Notes: a model not told the origin generated them from the letters alone. A stretch of 64,000 nt of DNA from Hofstenia miamia (GCA_900660155.1 CABFPE010000044.1:820647-884646), one strand, 5' to 3'; positions 46,054 through 59,107 are shown, counted from the stretch's first letter. Numbers and translations are program-made.

Positions 46054-47984
46054 AATCCGAAATATAAAAAATGTCAAGATTTAGTTAATAAATATAAGAT
46101 TGATGTACTTATAGAAATATCATAATCCTACTGAGGGCTGTGCAACACCTGCCAAGAGCTGCGATTATTTGTAAGGCTTACCTGTGTCATTTGTGGAAAA
46201 CACCTATATAAAAAGAATTTATCTGAAAACTGAATAATGGATTCGATCATTGATTACTATGCAATATTCGTACAATGTGATTCACAAATCGACTTTAGCT
46301 CCTCGCCCCATTTTAGGACCCTCAAATTTCTTGCATTCTCCATTGAAATGGCTTAGCTGAGTGAGAAACAATGTATCCATTAAAATTTTGGATTATCCGA
46401 AAATTGTGAAATGATCGAAAAATCGACGAATCAGATGCTAAAGAATCACTTGATGATGTAGTAATCTCTTGAAAAAATTGCTCATTTGCATATTACGTGA
46501 AATCGGTTGAAAATATCTGGCAAATGAGTTATCGCTTTTCTTAAGCATAAAAGAAATATGAAAGAGATTTAGGCTTCCAGAAAGTAATTATTTATAAACG
46601 TTCAATAAATATATTTTTAAGGGACTTTCTACAATGCTTGAGGTAATTTTAAAGACTCACGACGGCAAGCTTGCAAAACATAATTTGTTAGCTTCAAGAT
46701 TAGCAATTGCCTTTAGCATTTCACAATTTGTCTTAAAATAGGAAAAAAACTCAGACTGAAGATAGGGGAACCTTCTAGTTTCATAGACTAAAAAATTGTA
46801 TTTAATTATATGAGATTTCAAAAGATTTATAAAGTTTTCATAATCAATCAAAACAGTGGGGTTCGCAAAGGCTTCATGGCGATGTGTCCGCAGTCTGGTT
46901 TCAATATTGATTGTGTTTGCCTATATGAAAAAATTTCTTGTAAGAACTTAAAAAAATATTAAATTAGAAATTGAGGTATTGAACTCTATTTTCAGTGTCT
47001 ATTTTTCAATATTTTGAAAATTTCGCAAAGCTTGCCCCCTTTTGGTTCATTCAATTTTATCACAATTTCTAGATCCTCCTAGTCAGAAAATCCTATAAGT
47101 AATCTCCTGATTTGGAATTTGTAAGTTTTGTGCTTTTCACGAATCGGCACTTTACAGCTATAATTTATCTAATTTTACTAGGCGCCATTGGTCTACTTTG
47201 CATTTGATGTTTTAGTTGACTAGATAAAATTAAACAACTTCTAAAAAATTGTCAACACTACATTTAAACTTTATTCCAAATACAGTGCCAGTAAATTTTC
47301 CGTTTATATGCAAGCTTGCGAAACATTTAAATTTTAATCGGTTTTGATCAAATTCAGGGTAATTTTATAGGTTTAGTACAGTGATCAACGAATGGGTATT
47401 CGAATGTAAAGCACTAATCGAATCCATTGTTGTTCTCAGCTAATACAATTAGAGTCCTACTGAAAGTTTTGATTCTACGCCTTTTACTGTTCAATTTAAA
47501 AACTAACGCATTCAAATTAAACATAAATCATTCAATTTATTATAAATATCAAATTATGACTTTATTAAAAAAATGAAACTGAGAAACAAAACAAACTATA
47601 AACTAATAGAATGTTTACTTTATTTTCCATGCAGTAAATCATCTTCAGCCACAAATTTTCGTATTGCTTCTGTTCAAGCTGAAAAAGGAATTGCATGAAT
47701 AACGCCATCGTATACCTGATTATAAGAGTCATATCGGTTTGTTCATCTTCTAATATTTGGGTTTGTCTAAATTCATTGAGTTTTTTGGTCTTCAATTTGA
47801 CAGAGGACCAAAAACTTCAGTCTGTAATAAAAGTACACTGTAAATTTGGGCCTTTGGAATTTGGCAGTATAGTTGCGCAGCATTAGTCTCAAATCGATCT
47901 TTCCTAGATCCTTTTGCAAGACATATTTAAATCTCCATCATTAGGTAACAATGTTATGCTCTGATTTAAGCCTTTAAACGGATT
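46054..47984. other. Intergenic, nothing supported
   Basis: AT-rich. The minus-strand frames at 46657-46851 and 47565-47795 have no recognised domain. The latter could be decayed transposase, given the fragment at 48.0-48.15 kb. Confidence 0.35.
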
Positions 47985-48155
47985 CAGCAAATTCTTTTAA
48001 TTTGGCCTTATTTTTTAGTGTAAAGTTGGCTCCATCAAAATGTCGTTGTACTGTTCTTCTGGATACGTCAATCGCGATATGTGGATTATGTTTTAGCTTG
48101 GCAGCCAAATGCATTAGAGTTTCTTGACAGTTTTGTTCCAAAAGCTTATTAATAT
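47985..48155 (-). pseudogene. Possible Tc1/mariner-type helix-turn-helix fragment
   Basis: On the minus strand, QETLMHLAAKLKHNPHIAID is followed by VSRRTVQRHFDGANFTLKNK, which has the spacing of a Tc1/mariner paired-like DNA-binding helix (S.RTVQR.L). No catalytic DDE part is readable downstream. Confidence 0.35.
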
Positions 48156-48889
48156 ACTGTAGAAAGGCTTTTAGGAAAAAATTCGAATTGGTTAATTAAA
48201 AATATAAACCTAGTATATGGCGTTACAGTTATTATTATTTTCCTGAGCAATAACTGTAGGCTTCCTAAATAAGTTTCAATTTTTAACATAATCATGATGG
48301 CTCCACTCATTCAATTTTTTTTTCAGTACGTAGAGATGCTATACACAAGATTTATGGCTGAAGATGTTTTACTGCATAGAAAAAATTATATGTAAAAATT
48401 ATATTTTTTATAGTTTGTTTATTGTTTCTTAGTTTCATTTTTTAATAAAATCAAAGTTTGATATTTATAATAAATTGAATGACTTATGTTTTTATTTTAA
48501 TGCGTTAATTTTTAATTTGAATGCAGTAATTTTTTAATTTGAATACATTAGTTTTTAAATTGAAAGTTGTAGTCATGAATGATATATAATCCAATACGTG
48601 TATAAGATTAAATGTGATTAAAAAAGGCCAATTTCACACTTGTCATTAACTGAAATGATATAGAGTCCAATCTCCCAACAAATTGGTTTTTTCACTAAAA
48701 TGCTAAATAGTTTCTTTTGAGTGCGGAATTTTGATTTGAACACGATACTTTCCAAATTTGACTTTGCTCTTAATATCATTATGCACTTTAGTACTAAATT
48801 ATATTGGGTTAATAACAAACCCAGCTCAAGATTTTGTTTTTCCTAATGAAGATCTGTCCCATTTAATTATTAAGGAGCACATGCTGTTT
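48156..48889. other. Intergenic, nothing recognised
   Basis: AT-rich sequence before the LINE; no readable motif. Confidence 0.4.
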
Positions 48890-49056
48890 GTATAGATGGT
48901 CGTTTTTAATTGTTCAGGAATTGCTTGAACTAAATAACTTTAAAACCTCATCACAAGATTTTCTCGATTGCTCTCCACATGATTTCGTTCACTCACTAGA
49001 AGTAGTTTCACTTCGACAGGTTCACAAAAAGATCGAAAACTACAGTTTCGGTCATT

Positions 49057-49806
49057 TTGCGTCTATCTTACTCTAAACCTATCCATCAAATGATTTCTAT
49101 CATTTCTTTAAAGGGGTTCAAGTCATATTCATTACAATTTTTGTTATTCTCGCGGTGTACGATCACCAAAGATAATTGGCAACTCATTCAATGTGTACAC
49201 TCTCACAAGATATATGATCAGGTCTCACGATTGGAATCTATCACCAACGATATTGCTAAACAAATTGTGGAACTAGATGAGAAACAAGGCAAGTTGATGG
49301 CGAATTTCCAAAAGTCGATGGAGCAAATCAAACCGTCATCCTGCTGTAGTACTAAAGCCAAACCAAGCACTGAGGTTAGTAATATTCATATGTCAAGATT
49401 AGTAATTAGTGGCATTCCCGAGTCAACTGAAAATCGTTTCGAAAACGACAAAAACGAGGTGCTGAAAATTTTCAATTTTCTGGAAGAAAGTACAAATGTA
49501 ATACGAGACGTTTTTCGAATCGGGAAATCTAGCAGCGGTCGGGTTAGACCAATAGTCGTTGACGTTGGCTCAGTTTGGACCAGGCGCTGTATTGTATCCA
49601 AAGCATTTCGTTTGAAAAATTTTGAAGATTACAAGGTATTTGTAAAAGGAGAACTAAGCGTCAGTGACAGAGCAACTGAAAAGATTCTTCTTCAGCAAAG
49701 ATACAAACTTATGAAAGAGCATAACGTAGATAAGTCCAGACTAAAAATAAGAAATTTGAAACTCTTTCTGGATGAGGAGGAGTACAAGGAGCAACAAAAT
49801 AATTGA
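49057..49806 (+). CDS. LINE ORF1 protein (RNA-binding)
   Basis: 249 residues, ending TGA at 49804-49806. From about residue 55, a helical stretch (VSRLESITNDIAKQIVELDE) predicts a coiled coil, then an RRM-like core (RLVISGIPEST, VFRIGK, RPIVVDV, VFVKGELSVSDRA). This layout is that of LINE ORF1 proteins, which coat the element RNA. The first 50 or so residues look non-conserved, so the true start may be elsewhere. It is followed in the same frame by ORF2. Confidence 0.75.
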   Translation: MRLSYSKPIHQMISIISLKGFKSYSLQFLLFSRCTITKDNWQLIQCVHSHKIYDQVSRLESITNDIAKQIVELDEKQGKLMANFQKSMEQIKPSSCCSTKAKPSTEVSNIHMSRLVISGIPESTENRFENDKNEVLKIFNFLEESTNVIRDVFRIGKSSSGRVRPIVVDVGSVWTRRCIVSKAFRLKNFEDYKVFVKGELSVSDRATEKILLQQRYKLMKEHNVDKSRLKIRNLKLFLDEEEYKEQQNN

Positions 49807-51894
49807 CTATCTAAGTCAACCCCAAATCTGTTTTTAAGTAATGTCCAATCACTGCGATTTAAGCTAGATGAACTAAGTGCCTTATTAATTGACTGTGGCA
49901 TGCCGGAGTTTGTTCTACTGGTTGAAACTCATTTAACGTATAATATACCTGATTCGTGCATGACAGTACACGGTTATACTATCGAACGTTTGGACAGAAC
50001 GATTGATGCAAATTCTAATTTTGGTGGAGGCGTAGCTTTGCAAATAAGAAATGGAATTCCTTATCGCAGGTATCTCCCTCAGTTGCCCGATAACATGGCA
50101 CCAAATTTCGAAGCTTTATGGTTAAAGGTTACACCTACTTGGACACCTCGTGGTATTAGCGGATATATAATTGGAGTTTTATATCACCCTTATTGGAACC
50201 TCCCTGAACATAGACGTATGAAGGCATATCTTCGAGCAGTTCTACATGAAGTTGAGGCTGAATTACCAAATTTTGCGACTATAGTTGGCGGAGATTTCAA
50301 CGATCTTAACACCTCATTTTTAGAAAGAGAATTCCAACTGAAGCAGCTAGTGGGGTTTATCACACATGGTAACAAAACTATTGATAAAGTTTTTGTTTCT
50401 CACCCCAATTTATTTAAAAATGCAGTCCCATTACCAGGCCTAGGTGGCAGTCGTCACACATCAGTTTTGGTTGAGGGTTCTGGAATAAGGACTGATAGAT
50501 TAAAGCAAATTGTGTTCAAGAGAGATATAAGCACTAAAAACACGAACCATTTTGGCAGGGTTATCTCATCTGTCATTTGGGAGAACTTTTTCCTGGATTT
50601 GACTTTCACTGAAATGTGGGACAAGTTTGCCTCGCTTATAGACCAAACCATTACTGACTGCTTTCCCGTTAAGAAACATCGCGTGTTTATTCGAGATAGA
50701 CCATGGATTACTCCTCAAATAAAGCGTTTGATAAAGCACCGCCAGTTGGCTCTCACACATTGCAATTTGCCCCTTTTTAAAAAGCTCCGCAACCGCGTTA
50801 ATCGGGTTATGAAAAAGAATCGCTTCCATTTCTATAAGAATCGCATAAATGACCTGAAAATGACCAATCCCAGATCATGGTGGAAGTCAATCAAAAACCT
50901 ATGTGGACTATCTAAATCAGAAAAAGGACTTAACTTCGATACCGAGCTCTCCAGGTTATCTGATTACGATCTCGCTAATAAGATCAATTATGATTTTACG
51001 CAGCCAGTAAACAATTACCCTCCGTTAACAGAAGCAAACTATCTACCAGATGACAATTCAGAACCTCTAGCAACCGACGAGTTCTCTGTATATAAAATGC
51101 TAGAAAAGGTGTGCCCTCGGAAGTCGAGTGGGCCTGATTACAAGATGAGAGTAATACCATGCTGGATGCTAAAGAAATTTAGTTATGAATTGGCTCTGCC
51201 TATATAGCTCTTAGTTAATGCTTCCATACGCGAATCATGTGCAATTCCTTTCAGAGTGGCAGAAGTTGTTCCAATTGCTAAAACAAGCCCAGTATCAAAT
51301 CCCGGCTCTGATCTAAGACCAATCTCACTGACGCCCTCGATTTCTAAATTAATAGAAGATATAATAGAAAAAGAACTGAAGGGAAAAGTATTGAATGTAC
51401 TTGATCCTAGCCAATATGGAGTTATACCAGGCGGGTCTACGATAAATGCGTTAATTAGTGTCTATCACCACTGGTTGAATCAGCTTGAATCTAACGAACG
51501 TTTCATACGCGCATTCTTCTTCGATCTTAGAAAAGCCTTTGATTTCGTTAGTCATCCCCTCTTGGTGAAAAAGTTGATAGAAATCGGCGTAAGATCTAGG
51601 ACTATTAACTGGATAATATATTTTCTCAGCAACAGGAAACAACGGGTACGTCTAACAAATGGCCAACTATCAGACTGGTTAATGGTTCTAGCTGGCGTGC
51701 CTCAAGGCACAAAATTAGGACCCTGGTTATTCATTTTGTTCGTGAATTCCTTGTTAAGAGAATGGGAATCGCGCATGAAATATGTCGATGATACTACTGC
51801 GTGGCAATACGTATCTAAGAACAAACCTTTTGAAGACGTAGATCTAAAAATTTACTCTTGTAGTTGGCTAAAAATAAATATAGCAATACAATAG
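49807..51894 (+). CDS. LINE ORF2: endonuclease and reverse transcriptase, one internal stop
   Basis: The frame runs on from ORF1 past one TGA. The endonuclease shows FLSNVQSLRFKLDEL (catalytic Asn), LLVETHL, VGGDFNDL and GSRHTSV; the basic linker is RPWITPQIKRLIKHRQLAL. RT blocks are LRPISLTPSISKLIED, FDLRKAFDFVSHPLL, GVPQGTKLGPWLF and KYVDDTT. One TAG at 51205-51207 breaks it inside the RT N-terminal part; the same frame continues on both sides. The first in-frame ATG is 49900, after the endonuclease has begun. The protein nicks DNA and primes reverse transcription of the element RNA. It is inactive here unless the TAG is a sequencing error. Confidence 0.82.
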
Positions 51895-51930
51895 CCAATC
51901 AGTGCTGATCTTATTAAATTTAAGAAAACA

Positions 51931-54860
51931 AGGCTTTCCAACTTTCACTTGAATAATTATGTGACGTATGTTTAGCAACTTGAAATCTTACACTCTCTGG
52001 GGAACGCTACCACCAATATTAGACCAATATTGGCCAATATTAGACCAAGAATATTTGCCTGCAATGAGCATACAAAACTAATGCATATGTAGTTGTTATT
52101 TAACTGCATTTTGAAGTCTTTTATTTTGTTTTAGAACAACATTACCCATAGGAAAATTCAAATTAGTTAACATAAAATGTTCAGAATTTTCAAAATCTAA
52201 GCCATAGGGTTTTGTGCTATCCGAATATTATTGTTCCGTTCTATTATCACTTCCTAACATAACATCTTTTTTGCGCAAAGTTAGAAAAAATTATTAACAT
52301 AGTTTCTAAAAATACTATCCCAATTACATGTTAATCCCAGTCCTACTGAAATAATTCATCCGATTTACTTGAATATTGCGACTAAGAACTGTCAATCCCA
52401 TTATATTATTTGGTCGTAAGCAGATTCTAATAGTGCATTAATATTGCTCAAAACAAATAGACTTCAAGAAACATCACTAGTAGTATGAATAAAGTCCAAA
52501 TGGCATGTAGGTGTTTATGTCTATATTGGCTCAATAGCCAACTAACAATGTAGCACCAAACGAGCGAAAATTTCCCAACAATGTAATACTAATTGGGTGT
52601 AGTATACTGGCAATAAAGTAGAGTGGTCAGGCCAATTAAGGTGTCCATCAGGGACGCCGAATCAACTATGTATCAAGAAAGAGTGAATAATATGTCAATT
52701 GAAATAAATTGAATTTTTAAAATGTTTGATTTTAGTTCCTTGATTAAGAAGTTTTCCCAGTACTAAGTTCAGAAAATGACAATTTTACAAATTCTAATTA
52801 CCAGGGCGTTTGACACCTGAAAATTGACCTAATCCCTAGAAAAAAATTAATTTTGGTAGCTTTTAGATTTTTGAACAAATTCAAACAAGTGATTGCTACA
52901 GAATACAATTTTTACAGCAAAAAGTATTGAAATATGATTTTCAATAATTTTCGATTTTTTCCAAGGCAAGAAAACAATTCTCTTCTTCGGCTGACGTCGG
53001 AAGACATTTTACGTTTACTTTCACAGTTATTTTAACGTACGGCCGTTGCCTACTTAAAAAAGGCCAGGCCATCTACATCATTGTAATGATATAGGAGGTG
53101 AAATGTACATCAAAAGTGTAGACAACGCAATTTTCAATAGAATCTTTGTATTAGAATAACTGAGATACGTGATTCATTCAAAATTGAAACTTAGAACAGC
53201 ACTAAAAATTTTGTCAATTTTTTGTTTGAAAATGCTTGGTATGCTTCACGGTATCGGTTCTTCGTTTGTTAGTAAGTTGCAGAAATACACGGCTATAAAT
53301 GTGTTTTTTATAAAAATAATTAATTAATAAATATAGTAATTACGAACTCAATGCTTTGTAACTAAGGTTACAAGCTATACATACTACGAAATTTTAAATT
53401 TTTTGTATATACGATAGGCCATAAGCTTTACGTTTTAAATAGCCTCCTTGCTTGCTTCGGACCTCCTGGCCGTCTTTTAAGCTATGGCACAACTTATTTT
53501 GTAAAATTCCATTTTCTATGTAGTGGCAATACATCTAAAAGATTAAGTAAATAAACTTGTAGTTAAAATTTGAATATGCAGTGTTGTATACTATATATTA
53601 TTAACAATAAAATAAAAACTATACATTATATAATATCCCTAGTAATAGTAGAATATTGCATTTGGGAAATCCTTTCTACATATGTTATAAGGTAATTGCT
53701 AATGATGTATTTTACAGTATAAAGTACATTCTCCTAATTTCTCCAAAATAACATATTCTAAAGAATTTGAGGAGAGATTTCCAAATACTATGTACCTGAT
53801 TTGGGAATAACTATTAAAAGAAAAGTAAACAAAAACCACTTAGTAATAAAAATTGATCTTATTGACCTAATGTGATAAAGGTTTACAGTATTGATTTTTT
53901 GATGTAGTGGGATGTCCACGCTACGTTTTCATTTTTTGCATAAAAAAGTATTCCGCAAGAAATATTGAAAAATATTACATCTATTGTAGTGAAATGTATT
54001 TTTAACATTATTTTTTAAAAAATTCGAGGGGCTTCACCGCATTTGGTCATTCACTTGATCATGAATAAGATAGTATTTTAGATAAAATGCAATTTTTTCT
54101 ATTTGATGATAAAGAATTTCTCAATGAATTAGATAATGAAGCTAATAAAACTAGCTATTCCAAAATATATTAGCTTGTTATTCTATAATGAATTTTGCAA
54201 TGAATCAAATCTCTAAACAGTGCCAGCATGGATAAATATATATCTAACATATCCTAGAATCAAAAAATGGAATAAACAGCAATAAAAATTAATGATGCCT
54301 TCATGTTAATTCTGTTAGAAAATCATTTCGGTAGGCGGTTATTTTTTAAAAAAACGCCCTGGTTCTGAAGTGGCGTATTTTTGCAATCATGATCAAGCAA
54401 ATTAATTCTCAAGAAGAAAGCTGACACTTAACCAGTTAAATTTTCTAGGGCTTTTGGTTCTGGAAAAACATTCTATTTCTAAAGTTTATCAAAATTATGA
54501 TTAATTTACTAAGTAAATTATACTCTACTCTCATTACCACGATTTCGATCCTTGAATCTATTTAAAATTCTTTTGCAGAAACTCTTATTCTTGTATACAG
54601 GCATAAACTGTACAAAGCAATTTTTCGTATTAGGATTCTTAGTGAAAATGTTAGTAAACTGTTTTTTTAGCAAACAACTACTAGTTTGCAATAGCACATA
54701 AGAAAGTTTTAAGAGCTTTGTTTTACCCTAAATTGTTAATTCTAAATTTAAAATATGATATGAGATATAATACGTAGACTTTCGGCTACACAATTTATCA
54801 TCAAAGGTCCTATTAAAATTAATTATAATAAGCCACACTTAACCGGGACAATTCAAGTGC
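51931..54860. other. Intergenic; short local repeats only
   Basis: 52007-52047 has CCAATATTAGACCAATATTGG and a repeat of its parts. Around 53046-53072 and, inverted, 53461-53487 there are related CTTAAAA...GGCCAGG words (about 20 of 25 positions), possibly the ends of a 440-bp MITE. No gene seen. Confidence 0.35.
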
Positions 54861-54879
54861 TTAAGATGAGGTCTTACTT

Positions 54880-55030
54880 CTTCTGATAGTGGGAAACAAC
54901 ACCAAACAGTAAGGAGAGGTGAGGGCGTTCTTGCCCCCCTCCATCGAGGACTTTAGAGAAGGGCTAAGCGGTTTAGGGCGGATACGGGTACCAATGTTAA
55001 TGGTACGGTCGGGCCTAGTGCAGACAAAAA
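54880..55030. other. GC-rich island of unknown origin
   Basis: About 150 bases are markedly richer in G and C than the surroundings. The minus strand is open (RPDRTINIGTRIRPKPLSPS...). It could be part of a SINE or an inserted element; I see no ends and no known domain. Confidence 0.3.
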
Positions 55031-55039
55031 ATAAAATGT

Positions 55040-56497
55040 GTAAAAAGAGTATAATGCAAAAACACCATTTCAAGAAATTCACCACTTCTTATGGGACTAT
55101 ATTGGTAATTTGTCTTTAAATGTTTAAAGACGATCTGAAGTTTTAATATTGTTATATTATTTTGCTTCAAACCATCTCAATGCATTTTCAAAATATAGCA
55201 ATCATTTAGGGTACAGGTGTCTTCTCACTTCACATTTAAATAAGCTTTTCGTGATTAGAAAAAATATTATTTCTAGATGTGTATTTATATTTTACCTAAT
55301 AAATCATATTGCTACTGATAAATGTGTAGTATAAAAATGTTATTTAAATATCAATTTTAGTCTATTATTTTAATTGCTACCAAAATCATCACAGCTAAGC
55401 GAAGGTGCTTGTTAGGTTACCAAAGTAAAAACTTACTGCTTTTGCTTAGTTTACCTAATTGTATTAGAATTAAGTTATTTATGCACAGTGTTAAATCTAG
55501 GATTAAAATTCCGGGGTTTTTTGGTTGCACGGTTTAAAAATTTTAGCACGGCACGTTTTCACATGTGCTCACAAACACAGTTCCCTTTAATTTTTAACCC
55601 TTTAATCTAGCACATTCTTTCTCTATCAAATTATGATAAAACCAAGCATATTGTGTCTTACCATTACAACTAAAGAAAATATGTGAACCACAGCTTTGCA
55701 GATCAAAACATTTCCATTCTATTAAAATAAAATTAATTTATCATCGATCTTTTCTTTGATATGACTATTCGCACAGATGAAACCAGAGATGGACATGGCC
55801 CAAGTCCGGCTGAGCCTAGTCCTAATCCTGTACAGCGCATTTAATTCCTTACTAATTCAGCCCATTGTATGCCCATTCTGAGATGATCATCAAAGCATTT
55901 CCTCAATTTTTCGATTTGCTATACAAAAGTTGGATACATAAGAACACTTATGCCTTTAGTTGATCCATTAGTTCTTGCAGTAAAACCCCTTTTAGACTAA
56001 TTCACTTTTGTCCATAAAACAAGTGTTTTTCCACACGTGCTCTTGGTTGTAGTACGGTTAACTCAGTCGAAATTTTGATAATCTGACAAACGTCATTGAT
56101 GACATTGAAAGCCAATAAAACTCTGCATTTGCAATGCGATTTTTTTTGGGAACCATGAAATCAAACTCAAGATTACTGGCATTATTTCTCGCAATTAAAT
56201 GGTTTTGCATGTCTACGAGACTTCACAACACCACCTAATGAGCACTGAGAGCTATTTACTTTGCAACTAGTATATTTGAAGACATAAACAAATGCTGAAC
56301 TGGAGAACATTCTAAAGGAAACCGTGATCGTCGGTGCCGAAATTCAGGAAATTGACCAAATCTGTGAAGGCATTACAAAATATGGGTCAGGACTTTTTTC
56401 TAGGTGTATTACTAGATGTATTCTAGTCCTACATTAGCTCTAATATGATATTCAGAGATATAAGAGAAACCTAATTTTGTTTTGAGTTAAAAGTTCA
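55040..56497. other. Intergenic, nothing recognised
   Basis: AT-rich, with no coding motif or repeat ends. Confidence 0.4.
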
Positions 56498-56526
56498 TAC
56501 ATATATATATATATATATATATATAN
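56498..56526. repeat. (AT)n microsatellite ending at an assembly gap
   Basis: About 14 AT units end at a single N (56526), so the tract length is not reliable. Confidence 0.9.
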
Positions 56527-56785
56527 TTTTTTTACATCGGTTCATAAAATTATATTAATATAGGATTTTAGATTCACATCGTTTTTGATAATTTTTGGTA
56601 CTAAGCATGTATAAAATTTTTAAAATTAGCATGCCTTAGGCCTAGTTATTTATGAATATATTATTCAATGCATAATTTAACCATAAAACCTCAATGCAAA
56701 GAGCTGGTTTTAAAAACATGTTTTTTAAAGTTTTTCTTTAAATACTAATTTTTTATGGGTATCCAATGCATTAAAGGGGGATATG

Positions 56786-57870
56786 GGTGCCACCAGATTT
56801 GGAACCGGTCAGCATTTTTGCTGACTCGACTGAACCGGCAAAGCTTTTTCTCAACTGGCTGTAACTGGTCGGTCAACAGGTCTATTTTTCCCAGAATTTT
56901 GACCGACACCCATAATTTGATATTTGGGACTCGATTGGGATGGTTAAGAAAGCTATATTCTCAAATGGGATTATTTTCGAAATTTGCAAATCATGCAACT
57001 AATCAGTACTGATTAAAAGTTTAGATAAGTTTGTTAAGTTTTGCTTAGATGTTGACTCAGACTTGCCTTTGAGGGTAGCATCATGAATACTATTCGGCTG
57101 AGATGCGGAAACTGGAATGATTTCGATTTTAAGAATTTGAAGGACTATCCGTATCTATATTACAAGAAATTAAATGTAGAACAATGTGATATGCAGTGTG
57201 CAGAACTACACATTAAAATATTACTTCTATCAAGAAACCCATAGCCTACTGGTAGGACTAGTTTATTGGCAGTGCCAGTATTTGGCTGTAGCGGTCAAAA
57301 TTCGGGCATTTAGCCGCTGCATATACATGTAATTTGATTACAAGAATAAATTCTTTCATTTCCAATACAATATATCAAACTCTAATTTCGATTTATTAAA
57401 AAAATAATGTAAAGACATTAAACAATTTTGTTGCTACTTAATTTTAGCAATAAAGAAATACTGCTAAAAATAGAAAATCATTCATTTAGAGTCTGAAATC
57501 TTCTTGATTTCACTTTTTAGAACGTAAAAGAGACCACTTAACCCAAAACCTTTATGGTTGCTATGCGTTTTTGATCATTTTTAGTTACACTTTTCTAAGT
57601 AATAGTTGTCATCAACGAGAGAGAATACATCAGAAAAAAAGCACTTATGCAAATAAAAACACGGAATTACAATCAATGGTGGTTTCCAACAAATATTGTA
57701 TCACAATTACCCAACACCATTATTTCATGAGTACTGCACTGAAATAATTGCCGTGGGCTTCAGGTCTCCTCGCAATGCTCATTATTATGTCAATTGAACA
57801 GCGTCAACCGGCATGGTAAAAATCCTGAGCGGAACGGACCGGTCGGGTCGAACAGGTTCCAACTACGCGT
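56786..57870. repeat. ACCGG-rich region, possible hAT-type MITE
   Basis: GGAACCGGTCAG, TGAACCGGCAAAG, AACTGGTCGGTCAAC (56790-56910) and, about 900 bases on, CAACCGGCATGG and GGACCGGTCGGGTCG (57795-57860) echo the AACCGG words of the MITE at 45.3 kb. I could not find matching ends or a target duplication. Confidence 0.3.
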
Positions 57871-59100
57871 TGAGGAATCTGCTGATGTATTCCATAGTGT
57901 ACTTTGATTTATTTCGTATTATAGTTAGCACTGACTTCAACTTCAATTCTTCAATTTCTGTTCCAACCAACTTTAACCTCTGCACTTTCTGCAGCTTTGA
58001 ATCAACTTTAACTTGAGTGTGTGCAACAGTCTCACCCAGACTCACCCAAGGTCAACACTTCTGTCAATCAATTTTATTTTCAGCTACTGAACAAACTTTT
58101 ATCAGGTTTTTCAGTCTCATTTAGTTAACCAATCCGTTATCTGTTTGGTGGGCTTTACATAAACGCTTTAATGGTGCCAGATATTAAATATATATAATAA
58201 ATGCTAAAATATGAACAATAAAAAATAATTAAGATGATTAATAAGGGTAATTAGTAGAATTTAATATCTATAGTAGCCAAAGTAAACTTTTAAGTTCACA
58301 ACCGAATTTGGAACCAAACAAAACAAGTTACAAATTAAAATATAATAAACACTAATACTGCATTTTGTTGCAGTCTTGGAAAATGCAGTAAAATTTGCCA
58401 TCTTGTACAGGTTGGGCCCTTAACGATAAGTCACCAAATTACAAATTTGAAACGTACTGCGTTGGACGTCGCTAGTGGTAAGGCCGGTGCTGAAAGCAGA
58501 TATTTCTAATGAAATATTGCTACCGCACATCATATACCATAAAATTGTCTACATTCCAATTATTCTACACTACATACTTTTAGTAACTTACTGCATTTGT
58601 AAAACTTCCTAAGTTCATTTTTTCATTTGCCTACTGTTCTGTCATAATATAAATTACGTGCAACATTTTGGATTTGAAAAGTGAAGATAGCAAAATATTT
58701 TTAAAAGTCTTTCTATTTATATATTTCCAAAATACAAATAATATTGGTAATATCCACGAACTTGGAATTTTAGGGAACATGTTCTCCAATATAGGTTTAG
58801 ATATTTAACTTGTATTAAGTGTAGACACCTCGCAAAACTCGGAAGTTAGGAAAAGATAAGCAGCGTGAAAAAGCGCTTATTTCCCATTTTTAAGATTTTA
58901 GCTACTTCTAATTTGCTAATGTGCATGCGCTAAATAAAAACAATTTTTTCAAAATTTAATTTTTACCTAAAGTTTTCAATACAATAAAGTTGAATATAAA
59001 CTATATATGCTTGATTATATTTAAGTTTTATGAACACGAAATTTTCACAGTTAGTGTGTAAATTAGAGATTCAGAACAAAAGTATATGTAATAAATGAGA
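57871..59100. other. Intergenic, nothing recognised
   Basis: AT-rich. The right end would hold the 3' UTR of the minus-strand gene at 59.1-60.1 kb. Confidence 0.4.
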
Positions 59101-59107
59101 AAAAAGT

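Larger units (their letters stand above)
48890..51930 (+). mobile_element. Nearly intact LINE (non-LTR retrotransposon) with ORF1 and ORF2
   Basis: One frame, interrupted by only two stops, carries ORF1 (49057-49803), then endonuclease, linker and RT (49807-51894). ORF1 has a coiled-coil-like stretch and an RRM-like RNA-binding core. ORF2 has an APE-type endonuclease and a reverse transcriptase with a YVDD catalytic box. After about 51900 the sequence loses coding character, so the C-terminal thumb is missing or decayed, and no tail is seen. It is the youngest-looking element in the window. It fits the Jockey/CR1/I-like APE-type LINEs; the exact clade needs a tree. The 5' end is uncertain. 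Confidence 0.85.

Noticed and set aside
46132-46230. Short plus-strand frame with two CxxC pairs (LCNTCQEL... and CVICGKHL), recalling viral or cellular zinc motifs
   Set aside because: Only about 31 codons between stops and no flanking domain; chance is the simplest explanation.
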